DNA of 20,112 bases, from assembly GCA_030731635.1 (NCBI GenBank), contig JANQTR010000071.1, forward strand, positions 1-20,112, given 5' to 3'. Position 1 is the first letter of the stretch, and every line of letters begins with the position of its first letter. Made by a program: the position numbers and the translations under genes. Source of the stretch: Erythrobacter sp. (lineage in GTDB: Bacteria > Pseudomonadota > Alphaproteobacteria > Sphingomonadales > Sphingomonadaceae). Of the stretch, positions 13,360 to 20,112 are shown piece by piece. Under the pieces are notes generated by a model. That model was not told where the DNA came from, did not search any database, and saw only the letters and a program-made list of their open reading frames with translations.

Positions 13360-14466
13360 ATGCGACACCTTGTTCATGCTGCCCTGATGGCGCTGGCGCT
13401 GATCACAGCGGCGATGCCTGGCGCGGCCGCTGCCGAACGGATCCGCGATGTCGGCCAGTTCGAAGGCCTGCGCGCCAACCAGCTCACCGGTTACGGCGTC
13501 GTTGTCGGCCTGCAGGGCACGGGCGACAATAATCTGGCCTATGTGACCGAGGCGATGCGCGGCATTTCCGGACGGCTCGGCCTGCCGCTGCCGCCGGGCG
13601 TCAGCCCGACCTTGCGCAATGCGGCAGCGGTGATTGTCACCGCCGAACTGCCAGCCTTTGCCAAGCCGGGCCAGCGCATCGACATTACTGTTTCAACGCT
13701 GGGGCAGTCATCTTCGCTGCGCGGCGGCGCCTTGATCCTGACCCCGCTGTATGGGGCCGATGGGCAGATTTACGCGATGGCGCAGGGCAATATCGCGGTG
13801 GGCGGATTGGGCGTGACCGGGCGCGATGGATCGCAGGTCAGCGTCAATATCACCACCGTGGGCCGGATTGCCGAAGGCGCCAGCGTCGAACGCGCGGTTG
13901 CCACCGGGTTCGACCGGCCTGGCCCGCTGCGGTTCAACCTGCACAAGGCCGATTTCCTCACCGCGTCGCGCGTGCGCGATGCAATCAACAGCCGTTATCC
14001 GGGCATTGCCGCGATTGCCGACGGGGTCAGCATCGAACTGGCGCTGCCCGATGGCAATGATCTGCGGTCAGCGATCATGGCCGAGATCGAAATGCTCGCC
14101 GTCACTCCGGCCCCGGTCGCCGCGCGGGTGATCATCAACAGCCGCACTGGCACTGTAGTTATCAACGACGCCGTGCGCCTGTCGCCCGCTGCGGTCAGCC
14201 ACGGCAAGTTGGTGATCCGGATTGATGAAAACCCGGCAGTGGTCCAGCCCGCCCCGTTCAGCGAGGGCGAAACCGCAGTCGAGGAATCGTCCACCATCAC
14301 GGTTGAAGAACGTTCAGACCGGATTGCGCTGGTCCCTGCCGCCGCTTCGCTGTCGGAAATTGTCGATGCGCTCAACCTGCTGGGCGTGGGTGCGTCGGAT
14401 CTGGTGGTGATCCTCGAAAGTTTGAAGCAGGCAGGCAGCCTGCAAGCAGAAATGATCGTGTTGTGA
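13360..14466 (+). CDS. flgI: Flagellar P-ring protein FlgI
   Basis: FlgI forms the periplasmic P-ring around the rod with the help of FlgA. The product from ATG 13360 is 368 residues, the usual length; GGGGGAGG lies 5 nt upstream, and the GTG at 13345 is rejected because it would swallow this site. A Sec signal peptide is clear (MRHLVHAALMALALITAAMPGAAAA, cleavage before ERIRDV). The mature protein has the family motifs RIRDVGQFEGLRANQLTGYGVVVGLQGTGD, ITVSTLGQSSSLRGGALILTPLYGADGQIYAMAQG and the ending ALNLLGVGASDLVVILESLKQAGSLQAEMIVL. The stop overlaps the flgJ GTG start by 4 bp. Confidence 0.98.
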   Translation: MRHLVHAALMALALITAAMPGAAAAERIRDVGQFEGLRANQLTGYGVVVGLQGTGDNNLAYVTEAMRGISGRLGLPLPPGVSPTLRNAAAVIVTAELPAFAKPGQRIDITVSTLGQSSSLRGGALILTPLYGADGQIYAMAQGNIAVGGLGVTGRDGSQVSVNITTVGRIAEGASVERAVATGFDRPGPLRFNLHKADFLTASRVRDAINSRYPGIAAIADGVSIELALPDGNDLRSAIMAEIEMLAVTPAPVAARVIINSRTGTVVINDAVRLSPAAVSHGKLVIRIDENPAVVQPAPFSEGETAVEESSTITVEERSDRIALVPAAASLSEIVDALNLLGVGASDLVVILESLKQAGSLQAEMIVL

Positions 14467-14795
14467 CCGGGCCGGTTTCCCCCGTTGGCCCCGTCGCCGC
14501 CCGCAGCTCGGCAAGCCTGGAGGCGCCCCCTTCCCCGGAGCTTGCCGAGCTGCGCAAGGCGGCTGAGGGGTTCGAGGCGATCATGCTGCGCCGGATGCTC
14601 GCCACCGCGCGCGCATCCAGCTTTGCCGAGGAAACCCCGCTGACTGGCGGGGCGATGAAACAATACCAGACCATGCGTGACGAACACTTCGCCGACATTG
14701 CCGCAAAATCGGGCGCCTTCGGGTTTGCCCGGAGTATCGAAGCGCAGCTTGCGCAACACCTTTCACGGTATGAACCAGCGCAAGGGGGTAACTGA
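14463..14795 (+). CDS. flgJ: Rod-binding protein FlgJ, N-terminal domain only
   Basis: The 110-residue product corresponds to the rod-binding half of FlgJ, which caps and assembles the rod. The key segment is ELRKAAEGFEAIMLRRMLATARASSF, followed by YQTMRDEHFADIAAKSGAFGFARSIEAQL, both matching the rod-binding domain. The glucosaminidase half present in enteric FlgJ is absent; the frame closes normally at TGA. The start GTG 14463 overlaps the flgI stop, and the TGA overlaps the flgK ATG, so translation is coupled on both sides. Single-domain FlgJ with a separate lytic transglycosylase is known in alphaproteobacteria (for example Rhodobacter SltF), and the SLT-domain gene at 3749-4804 is the obvious partner here. 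Confidence 0.92.
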   Translation: MTGPVSPVGPVAARSSASLEAPPSPELAELRKAAEGFEAIMLRRMLATARASSFAEETPLTGGAMKQYQTMRDEHFADIAAKSGAFGFARSIEAQLAQHLSRYEPAQGGN

Positions 14796-16135
14796 TGCCA
14801 ACTGCAATTTTTTCAATCGGTCGTTCTGGCCTGTCCGCGTCGCGCGCCAGCCTTGAGCTGACCGCGCAGAACATCGCCAATGCCAGCAATGCCAGTTATT
14901 CGCGCCGCACCCTGACCCAGGGCGAGCTGGTACTGACCGGCAGCATCGGCATCAACGCAGCAGATTCGCTCGGCGGCGTGCGTCCGGGGATCATCGAACG
15001 GGCCGAAAGTTCGCTGGTGCAGCGCCAGGCGCGCGATGCTTCGTCCGCGCTGGCCGCTGCCGAAGCCGAATTCTTCGCACTGCGCGAAGCGGAAAGCGCG
15101 ATCGAAACGTCGGGTGTGTTCACCGGGCTGGTCGAATTCGAAGCCGCCTTGACCCGGTTGGAAGGCAACCCGCTGGAACCGGCGCTGCGCCTGTCGGCGG
15201 TGGAAAGCGCGCGCACCCTGACGGGCAATTTCCGCATCGCCAACAGCACGCTCGGCAATGCCCGCTCTTTGGTGCAGGGCGAAGCCAGCGCCGAGGTGCT
15301 GAGCGTCAACGAACTTGCCGCCGAACTGGCCGCGGTCAACCGTGATCTGGTCGGCGCGCGTGAAGGCACGGCCGGGCGCGCAGCATTGCTCGATTCGCGC
15401 GACCGGGCCCTGAGCGATCTGGCCCAGCAATTCGGGATCATCCCCACCATCAACGCCAATGGTACCGCCGATGTCGCGCTGGCAGGAAGCCCGCCGACAG
15501 CGCTGGTCACCGGCGGTGTGGCAGAAAGCGTCAGCCTCAGCTTTGCTGCCAACGGCACGGTCGCCTTCGCGGTGGGCGGGGCCAGCTTCACCCCTAGCGG
15601 CGGTGCATTTGCCGGACGCGCGGCGGCGCTTGACCAATTGGCCGATCTGCAAACCGATCTGGATGGCCTTGCCGCTGCGGCGATCACCATTGCCAACGCC
15701 GCGCAGGCAAGCGGCGTCGGCAGCGATGGCACCCCCGGACAGCCGCTGTTTGGCGGAACTGGCGCGGGCGATATTGATGTGGTGCTGGCGTCTGCCAACG
15801 GGCTCGCCACCGCGCCGGCGGGGTCACCTGCGGGCAGCCGCGACACCGGCAATCTTGCCAGCCTGCTGGGCGCGCTGGGCGGCCCAACCGGCCCCGCTTC
15901 GGGGGCTGATGCGCTGCTGCTGCGCCTGTCGAGCCGCGTTTCCGCGCTGGAAACCCGGCGCGATGGGCTGGGGGTGGTTGCCTCCAGCGCCCAATCCGAA
16001 TTGCTGCGCCAGACCGGGGTCGATCTTGATACCGAAGCGGCCAATCTGGTGCGGCTGCAACAAGCGTTTGAAGCCAACAGCCGGGTGATCCAGGTCGCCG
16101 CCGAGCTGTTCGATACCATCCTCAGCCTCAGGTAA
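14795..16135 (+). CDS. flgK: Hook-filament junction protein FlgK (HAP1)
   Basis: FlgK joins the hook to the filament and is carried to export by FlgN. The 446-residue product has the N-terminal signature SIGRSGLSASRASLELTAQNIANASNASYSRRTL, a long coiled region with repeated Ala/Glu-rich helices (about 75-180), and a C-terminal D0 helix ending NLVRLQQAFEANSRVIQVAAELFDTILSLR, all typical. It is somewhat shorter than enteric FlgK (about 550), suggesting a smaller variable domain. The ATG overlaps the flgJ stop by 1 bp, with AAGGGGG upstream. flgL follows after 15 bp. Confidence 0.96.
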   Translation: MPTAIFSIGRSGLSASRASLELTAQNIANASNASYSRRTLTQGELVLTGSIGINAADSLGGVRPGIIERAESSLVQRQARDASSALAAAEAEFFALREAESAIETSGVFTGLVEFEAALTRLEGNPLEPALRLSAVESARTLTGNFRIANSTLGNARSLVQGEASAEVLSVNELAAELAAVNRDLVGAREGTAGRAALLDSRDRALSDLAQQFGIIPTINANGTADVALAGSPPTALVTGGVAESVSLSFAANGTVAFAVGGASFTPSGGAFAGRAAALDQLADLQTDLDGLAAAAITIANAAQASGVGSDGTPGQPLFGGTGAGDIDVVLASANGLATAPAGSPAGSRDTGNLASLLGALGGPTGPASGADALLLRLSSRVSALETRRDGLGVVASSAQSELLRQTGVDLDTEAANLVRLQQAFEANSRVIQVAAELFDTILSLR

Positions 16136-16150
16136 GGGGAGCGCACCGCT

Positions 16151-17071
16151 ATGCCATTCGTCAACAGTTCCGCCGGAACCTTCTTCGACCGCTCGCTCGC
16201 GCAGATGGCGAACCTGCGTGACGGGATCGAACGTACCCGCACCCAGATCGCCACCGGCAACCGGTTAGAGCGCGGGTCGGATGATCCCGCTGCCGCTGCG
16301 CAGCTGCGCGCTGTCGCCCGGCGCGAGGCGCTGTCCGGCGTCGAAGGCGATAATGCCGCGCGGCTGGGGCAGGATCTGCGCTCCGCCACTGATGAACTGG
16401 AAGCGGTCAACACTCTGTTCCAGCGTGCGCGCGAACTGGCCGTGCAAGCCGCCAATACCCCCACCGGGACGCAAGGGCGCGAAGCGATCGGGCTCGAAAT
16501 CGCCCAGCTGGCCGAAGAACTGTTCAGCCGCAGCAATGCCACCGCTTTGACGGGTGAGCCATTATTCGCCGGTCTTTCGTCCGGCACGGCCTTTACGCGC
16601 GATGCGGCTGGCAATGTCGCTTATACCGGCACCGCCGCCAGTGGCGCGGTTCCGGTTGCGCCGGGGACCGCGATTGAGCGCGGGCTGCCGGGTAATGAAG
16701 TGTTCGAATTCAACCTTGGCGGCACTCCGTCGAGCGGTTTTGAAGTGCTCAATACCTTGTCGGCCGCACTGATTGGCGGGGCGCCCGGTGGGGCGGACGC
16801 CGCGCTGGCCGCGATCGAAGGGATCGACGCCGCACTCGACACCGCCAACCGCGCCCAGACTATCCTCGGCACCCGGCTTGCCTGGGTCGAGCAGGTGCAG
16901 ACGCAGCAGGCGGACCGCGGCATCGCGCTCGCCGAACGCCGCAGCCGCGTGGGCGATACCGACATCGCCGAAGCCATCGGCCGGCTTCAGCAATCACTCA
17001 CCGCGCTCGAAGCCAGCCAGGCGGCCTTCGCCCGGGTGAGCGAGCTTAATCTGTTCCGCGCGCTCGGCTGA
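16151..17071 (+). CDS. flgL: Hook-filament junction protein FlgL (HAP3)
   Basis: FlgL is the second junction protein between hook and filament, and belongs to the flagellin family. The 306-residue product has the flagellin-like N-terminal helix (DRSLAQMANLRDGIERTRTQIATGNRLERGSDDPAAAAQLRAV) and C-terminal helix (GDTDIAEAIGRLQQSLTALEASQAAFARVSELNLFRAL). The hallmark flagellin-fold segment 'r...gsDdPa.a..l' is present. The stretch near 150-215 is Gly/Ala-rich and variable. It could be mistaken for a flagellin, but its position after flgK and the ending LNLFRAL fit FlgL. AGGGGAG stands about 9 nt upstream of the ATG. Confidence 0.92.
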   Translation: MPFVNSSAGTFFDRSLAQMANLRDGIERTRTQIATGNRLERGSDDPAAAAQLRAVARREALSGVEGDNAARLGQDLRSATDELEAVNTLFQRARELAVQAANTPTGTQGREAIGLEIAQLAEELFSRSNATALTGEPLFAGLSSGTAFTRDAAGNVAYTGTAASGAVPVAPGTAIERGLPGNEVFEFNLGGTPSSGFEVLNTLSAALIGGAPGGADAALAAIEGIDAALDTANRAQTILGTRLAWVEQVQTQQADRGIALAERRSRVGDTDIAEAIGRLQQSLTALEASQAAFARVSELNLFRALG

Positions 17072-17110
17072 CGCGGCGTGCTTTTGCCCTTCCCTAGGAG
17101 CTGACCCACC

Positions 17111-17974
17111 GTGTTCGTCGCAATCGGAATTGTCGTCCTGTTGGTTATGGTGTTTGGCGGGTTCATGCTCGCTGGCGGCGCCATGGGCCCGGTGCTGGCG
17201 GCGTTGCCGCTGGAATTCATGATCATCGGCGGCGCAGCGGTCGGCGCCACGCTGATCGGCAATTCGATGCACGAAATCAAGCTGTTGGGCGGCGGGCTGG
17301 CCAAGGTCTTCAAGGGGCCGAAATACACCGATGAAGATCACATCGATGTGATCGCCCTGACCAGCAAGCTGATGAAGCTGCTGCGGTCCGAAGGCGCGGT
17401 GGCATTGGAAAGCCATGTTACCGAACCGGGCAGTTCGACGATCTTCAGCGAATATCCGCGGCTGCAAGCCGACCCGGTCATCATCGGCATGATCTGCGAT
17501 CCCCTGACGCTGATGGTGGTGTCATCCGGCACGCTCGATACCCACGCGGTGGAAGATGTGATCGACAGCGCGACCAAAACCCAGCTGCACGAGATGGACG
17601 AGCCGGTGCATATGATTCAGGCGCTCGCCGATGGGCTGCCCGCGCTCGGGATCGTCGCGGCGGTGCTCGGGATCATCAAGACGATGGGCGCGATCAACGA
17701 ACCGCCTGAAATCCTCGGCAAGATGATCGGCAGCGCGCTGGTCGGCACATTTCTGGGCGTGCTGCTGGCCTATGGCTTTGCCGGGCCGCTGGGCGGTCGG
17801 TTGAAACAGATCAACACCCATGATCAGCAGATTTTCCATTCGATCAAACAGGTGATCATCGCCTCGCTGCACGGCTATCCGCAGCCACTCGTGCTCGAAG
17901 CGGCACGTTCGGGCCTGCCGCCCGCACACCGTCCGAAACTGACCGATCTGCTCGACATGATGCGGGGACGGTAA
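17111..17974 (+). CDS. motA: Flagellar motor stator protein MotA
   Basis: MotA forms the ion channel with MotB and pushes on the rotor. The 287-residue length is standard. Segments show four membrane helices: FVAIGIVVLLVMVFGGFMLA, FMIIGGAAVGATLIGNS, then after a large cytoplasmic loop GLPALGIVAAVLGIIKTMG and MIGSALVGTFLGVLLAYGFAGPLGG. The loop has the MotA-typical LMKLLRSEGAVALESHV, and the region around ALADGLPALGIV carries the Pro conserved near the channel. Start GTG 17111 is preceded by TAGGAG about 10 nt upstream. The gap after flgL is 39 bp with no promoter recognised, so it is probably part of the flgB operon. motB follows after 1 bp. Confidence 0.97.
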   Translation: MFVAIGIVVLLVMVFGGFMLAGGAMGPVLAALPLEFMIIGGAAVGATLIGNSMHEIKLLGGGLAKVFKGPKYTDEDHIDVIALTSKLMKLLRSEGAVALESHVTEPGSSTIFSEYPRLQADPVIIGMICDPLTLMVVSSGTLDTHAVEDVIDSATKTQLHEMDEPVHMIQALADGLPALGIVAAVLGIIKTMGAINEPPEILGKMIGSALVGTFLGVLLAYGFAGPLGGRLKQINTHDQQIFHSIKQVIIASLHGYPQPLVLEAARSGLPPAHRPKLTDLLDMMRGR

Positions 17975-17975
17975 C

Positions 17976-18983
17976 GTGGCAGAAGCCGATCCCAAGGGCC
18001 TGGCGATTCCCGCCCCGATCATCGTCAAGAAAATCACCATCGTCGAAGGCGGGCACCACGGCGGCGCGTGGAAGGTCGCCTATGCCGATTTCGTGACCGC
18101 AATGATGGCGTTTTTCCTGCTGCTGTGGCTGCTGGGCGCAACCGAGGAAAAACAGCGCAAGGGGATTGCCGATTACTTCACCCCGACCCTGGTCAAGATG
18201 CGGCAGGGCAGCGCCGGGGCCGATGGCTTGCTGGGCGGATCATCGATCACCGATGTCGACAACTATCCCAATGCGATGGGCCAGACCGGCACCAAAAGCA
18301 TCACCGTTCCGCGCGCCGCGACCGGCGGGCCGAAGGAATCCAGCGGGCGCGGCGAAGCCGATGCCGACAGGCTGCAGAAACTGCGTAAAAAGATCGAACA
18401 GAAACTGGCTGAGCGCCGCCAGGTGTCGCACTTGGCGCGGCAGGTGCGGGTGATGCGTTCGCCCGAAGGTATCCGGATTGATCTGATGGATGATGCCGAT
18501 TTTTCCATGTTTGAACTGGGCACCACGATCCTCACCAAGGAAGCGCGCGGCCTGCTCGAAGTGATGGCCGATACGCTCAAGGACGAAGACGCGCCGCTGA
18601 TCCTGCGCGGTCATACCGATTCGCTGCCGTGGCGCAGCGGCGTGGCGGCCAATAACTGGTCGCTGTCGACCGGCCGGGCCGAAGCTACCCGACAGGCGCT
18701 GGTATTGAGCGGTGTGTCGATGCGCCGCATCGCCCGGATCGAAGGCGTGGCCGATACCGAACCGCTGATCGGCGATAACCCGTCCGATCCGCGCAACCGC
18801 CGGATATCGCTGCTGCTGCTCGATAGACGCAGCGCGCCTCAGCCCGCACGCCCCGGCGCTGAGGCCAAGGGCGCGGACAAGACGGCGGACAGGGCACCGG
18901 GGACAATCGCGGCCAAACCGGCCGCACCAAAGCCCGGCGGACCCCAACCTTCGGCCGCCAGCGACAAGCGCCCGGCGCAGTAA
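17976..18983 (+). CDS. motB: Flagellar motor stator protein MotB
   Basis: MotB anchors the stator to peptidoglycan and carries the proton-binding Asp. The 335-residue product has the N-terminal segment HHGGAWKVAYADFVTAMMAFFLLLWLLG, with Asp38 in the position of the essential MotB Asp, so the motor is probably proton-driven. A linker with a basic coiled helix (DRLQKLRKKIEQKLAERR) leads to the OmpA-like peptidoglycan-binding domain (about 195-285), with LILRGHTDSLPW, NNWSLSTGRAEATRQALVLSG and NRRISLLLL visible. The last 50 residues are Pro/Ala/Lys-rich and probably disordered. The start is GTG 17976, 1 bp after the motA stop. This is the complete stator of the cluster, in contrast to the reduced pair at 7642-8768. 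Confidence 0.97.
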   Translation: MAEADPKGLAIPAPIIVKKITIVEGGHHGGAWKVAYADFVTAMMAFFLLLWLLGATEEKQRKGIADYFTPTLVKMRQGSAGADGLLGGSSITDVDNYPNAMGQTGTKSITVPRAATGGPKESSGRGEADADRLQKLRKKIEQKLAERRQVSHLARQVRVMRSPEGIRIDLMDDADFSMFELGTTILTKEARGLLEVMADTLKDEDAPLILRGHTDSLPWRSGVAANNWSLSTGRAEATRQALVLSGVSMRRIARIEGVADTEPLIGDNPSDPRNRRISLLLLDRRSAPQPARPGAEAKGADKTADRAPGTIAAKPAAPKPGGPQPSAASDKRPAQ

Positions 18984-18989
18984 ACCAGC

Positions 18990-19008
18990 GGGCTTCATTC
19001 TTCAGCCC
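18990..19008 (+). terminator. Weak hairpin after motB
   Basis: GGGCT (18990-18994) and AGCCC (19004-19008) make a 5-bp stem with a 9-nt loop starting 7 bp after the motB stop. The T-run that follows (CGCTTT) is short and about 8 nt away. A possible operon terminator; a second candidate stem is at 19160-19190. Confidence 0.25.
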
Positions 19009-19019
19009 CAACGTCGCTT

Positions 19020-19055
19020 TGCCTGCCGCTGTGCCTGCCGTTGTGTCTGCCGTTG
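19020..19055 (+). repeat. Three tandem 12-bp repeats
   Basis: Three consecutive 12-bp units with consensus TGCCTGCCGTTG lie at 19020-19031, 19032-19043 and 19044-19055, differing at one base each. They are followed immediately by a perfect 12-bp palindrome, GTTGCGCGCAAC (19052-19063, sharing the last 4 bases of the third unit). They may be protein-binding sites or simple replication slippage. Seen directly; function unknown. Confidence 0.6.
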
Positions 19056-19159
19056 CGCGCAACAATCATTCCTTCGCCGGTGCAAAAGATTCACGGCTGG
19101 ATTCGAATGATTCAATCACCATATTTTTCTTCACAGATTCAGTTTGGGGGTTGCGCGGT

Positions 19160-19190
19160 CCGCGACTCAAGCTTGTCCCACGCGTCGCGG
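19160..19190 (+). terminator. Possible terminator stem in the motB-nrdA gap
   Basis: CCGCGAC (19160-19166) and GTCGCGG (19184-19190) form a perfect 7-bp stem with a 17-nt loop. TTTT follows about 14 nt later (19204-19207), too far for a classical terminator. It could also be a binding site. Confidence 0.2.
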
Positions 19191-19244
19191 GTCTTCCGCA
19201 CCGTTTTGCCGACCGGTCGTGGTGATTTAAGGGTTAATCAGCCG

Positions 19245-19273
19245 TTGACGGGAGTCGCCCACTGATTCATCAT
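19245..19273 (+). promoter_or_regulatory. Candidate sigma-70 promoter, distal
   Basis: TTGACG (19245-19250) is spaced 17 bp from CATCAT (19268-19273), a 5/6 and 4/6 match to the housekeeping consensus. GANTC sites at 19252 and 19264 fall inside the spacer. If used for the reductase gene, the leader would be about 240 nt. Confidence 0.3.
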
Positions 19274-19431
19274 CTAGTGGTTCGGCGCAAATCGGACCCC
19301 CAAGCCTTGGTGAAACCCCCACCGCTCCAACCGGAGCTCTCGGGAAAGGATTCGCTGGAGGTCGGGGGATTCGGTGCGCGCTGATTTGGGACCATCGGTA
19401 GCAACAACAGGCCTTCTCAAGGACCACCCTG

Positions 19432-19461
19432 TTGGCAAACCTGTGGACCAACCGGTATAGA
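19432..19461 (+). promoter_or_regulatory. Candidate sigma-70 promoter, proximal to the reductase gene
   Basis: TTGGCA (19432-19437) is spaced 18 bp from TATAGA (19456-19461), matching the consensus at 5/6 and 4/6. The leader to ATG 19523 would be about 55 nt. The -35 box overlaps the right arm of the nested palindrome 19405-19434, so that palindrome could be an operator. Confidence 0.4.
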
Positions 19462-19522
19462 ACAGAATTGGAACATCAGCCCTTGCGGGGGGTTCCGATT
19501 CGGGGGACAAGTGGGGCTTCAG

Positions 19523-20112
19523 ATGGATTTCAAAGCGAGTGACAATGTGCCGGGTGATGTTGCAAATGAACTGGATGCAGGCGCCGCTGTCGTGCCGTCC
19601 GAAGGCCCGGAAGAGGCGATGACAAAGGCGATGACCATGAACAAGGCTGACACAGGCTCTGACGCGCTGATCGCTGCCAAGGCTGGCGAAGCGCTCGTGG
19701 GCGCCATGGCCGAAGCGGCCAAGGGCGACGTGGACAGCAAAACGGTCAACGCCCGGCGCTTTACCGTCGTCACCGATAACACCCGCGATGCGCGCCTGAC
19801 CGATTTCGGCAAGGAAACGCTGACCGATCGCTATCTGCTGCCTGGTGAAAACTATCAGGATCTGTTTGCGCGCGTGGCCGATGCCTATGCCGATGATCAG
19901 GCCCATGCCCAGCGGTTGTATGATTACATCTCCAAGCTGTGGTTCATGCCTGCCACCCCGGTGCTGTCGAACGGCGGCACGCATCGCGGCCTGCCGATCA
20001 GCTGTTATCTCAATTCGGTGTCCGACAGCCTTGAAGGGATCGTCAACACTTGGAACGAAAACGTCTGGCTCGCCAGCAAGGGCGGCGGGATCGGCACCTA
20101 TTGGGGCAATGT
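19523..20112 (+). CDS. Ribonucleoside-diphosphate reductase large (alpha) subunit, N-terminal part (3' end outside window)
   Basis: The frame is open from ATG 19523 to the window edge (196 full codons). Ribonucleotide reductase makes deoxynucleotides for DNA synthesis. After a poorly conserved, Ala/Asp-rich N-terminus of about 75 residues, the family sequence begins: LTDRYLLPGENYQDLFARVA, then YDYISKLWFMPATPVLSNGGTHRGLPISCYLNSVSDSLEGIV and LASKGGGIGTYWGN. Cys161 in LPISC is at the place of the first redox-active Cys of the active site (E. coli NrdA Cys225). The wording resembles alphaproteobacterial class I alpha subunits (NrdA); class II cannot be fully excluded because the C-terminus is missing. 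No strong Shine-Dalgarno is seen; an in-frame GTG at 19511 is an alternative start. The gene is not related to the flagellar cluster. Confidence 0.93.
   Translation, partial: MDFKASDNVPGDVANELDAGAAVVPSEGPEEAMTKAMTMNKADTGSDALIAAKAGEALVGAMAEAAKGDVDSKTVNARRFTVVTDNTRDARLTDFGKETLTDRYLLPGENYQDLFARVADAYADDQAHAQRLYDYISKLWFMPATPVLSNGGTHRGLPISCYLNSVSDSLEGIVNTWNENVWLASKGGGIGTYWGN

Larger units (their letters stand above)
18984..19522 (+). other. 539-bp intergenic region: palindromes, GANTC cluster, no convincing gene
   Basis: No credible gene was found here; open frames are short and lack ribosome-binding sites. The region is more AT-rich around 19064-19145 than its neighbours. It holds ten GANTC sites (starting at 19088, 19100, 19109, 19136, 19164, 19252, 19264, 19349, 19368 and 19497), tandem 12-bp repeats, and several palindromes (ATTCGAAT 19101-19108, GACCGGTC 19211-19218, GCTCC-AACC-GGAGC 19324-19337, CAACAGG/CCTGTTG 19405-19434). 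It must carry the end of the flagellar operon and the promoter of the downstream reductase gene. Confidence 0.6.

Noticed and set aside
14896..16614. Minus-strand open frame of 572 codons across flgK-flgL
   Set aside because: It is an antisense shadow of two well-supported genes, Ser/Ala/Pro/Arg-rich with no domain.
16151..17071. flgL gene read as a flagellin gene
   Set aside because: The ends are flagellin-like, but position directly after flgK and the terminal LNLFRAL fit FlgL.
19274..19522. Possible cobalamin riboswitch ahead of the reductase gene (GGTGAAA, GGGAAAGG pieces)
   Set aside because: The B12-box order and the GCCACTG core are absent, and the reductase looks like class I, which does not use B12.
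18984..19522. Replication origin (palindromes, iteron-like repeats, GANTC sites)
   Set aside because: No DnaA boxes were found, and no dnaA, hemE, parAB or rep gene is near.
1..20112. CRISPR arrays, tRNA or rRNA genes, insertion sequences, prophage genes
   Set aside because: None were seen; the only repeats are the short ones listed, and no transposase or integrase reading frame is present.

Overview
The window is a GC-rich (about 65%) piece of an alphaproteobacterial chromosome, most likely from Sphingomonadales (Erythrobacter/Novosphingobium/Sphingomonas-like). The evidence is the codon use and protein style, the -24/-12 (sigma-54) flagellar promoters, a REP-like AGCGAAGTCGAGA palindrome of the kind common between sphingomonad genes, and many GANTC (CcrM-type) sites upstream of a ribonucleotide reductase gene. 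This assignment is inference from the sequence; no search was run. Almost the whole window is a flagellar cluster, with an unrelated gene fragment at each end.

Layout. Positions 3-806 hold the C-terminal end of a large amidohydrolase. A REP-like inverted repeat (816-884) separates it from a minus-strand operon read from about 6330 down to 892: flgA, flgM, flgN, a lytic transglycosylase gene, flhA and fliA. A perfect sigma-54 promoter (6338-6352, minus strand) lies ahead of flgA. Divergent from flgA is a diguanylate cyclase gene (6500-7570, plus). Convergent with that is a two-gene minus-strand unit (8768 down to 7642) encoding a reduced MotA-like protein and a short MotB/ExbD-like partner. 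From a second sigma-54 promoter (8978-8992, plus) runs a long plus-strand operon, flgB-C-D-E-F-G-H-I-J-K-L-motA-motB (9055-18983), with very short gaps or stop/start overlaps. A 539-bp intergenic region follows, rich in palindromes and GANTC sites, and then the 5' part of a ribonucleoside-diphosphate reductase large-subunit gene (19523 to the edge).

How the genes work together. The plus operon encodes the rod (FlgB, C, F, G), rod-assembly protein (FlgJ), hook and hook cap (FlgE, FlgD), P and L rings (FlgI, FlgH), hook-filament junction (FlgK, FlgL) and a complete stator (MotA, MotB). The minus operon encodes the P-ring chaperone (FlgA), the anti-sigma/sigma-28 pair (FlgM, FliA), the FlgK/FlgL chaperone (FlgN), the export gate (FlhA) and a peptidoglycan lytic enzyme that probably replaces the muramidase half missing from FlgJ. 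The two consensus sigma-54 promoters suggest that sigma-54 drives both operons and that FliA, made from the first, then serves late genes outside the window. No flagellin, MS-ring, C-ring or ATPase gene is present.

Points of most interest: the second, reduced MotA/MotB-like pair, whose MotB-like member keeps a membrane Asp but has no recognisable peptidoglycan-binding domain; a diguanylate cyclase without the usual inhibitory site inside the flagellar locus; unusually short FlgD and FlgE; and the GANTC cluster before the reductase gene.
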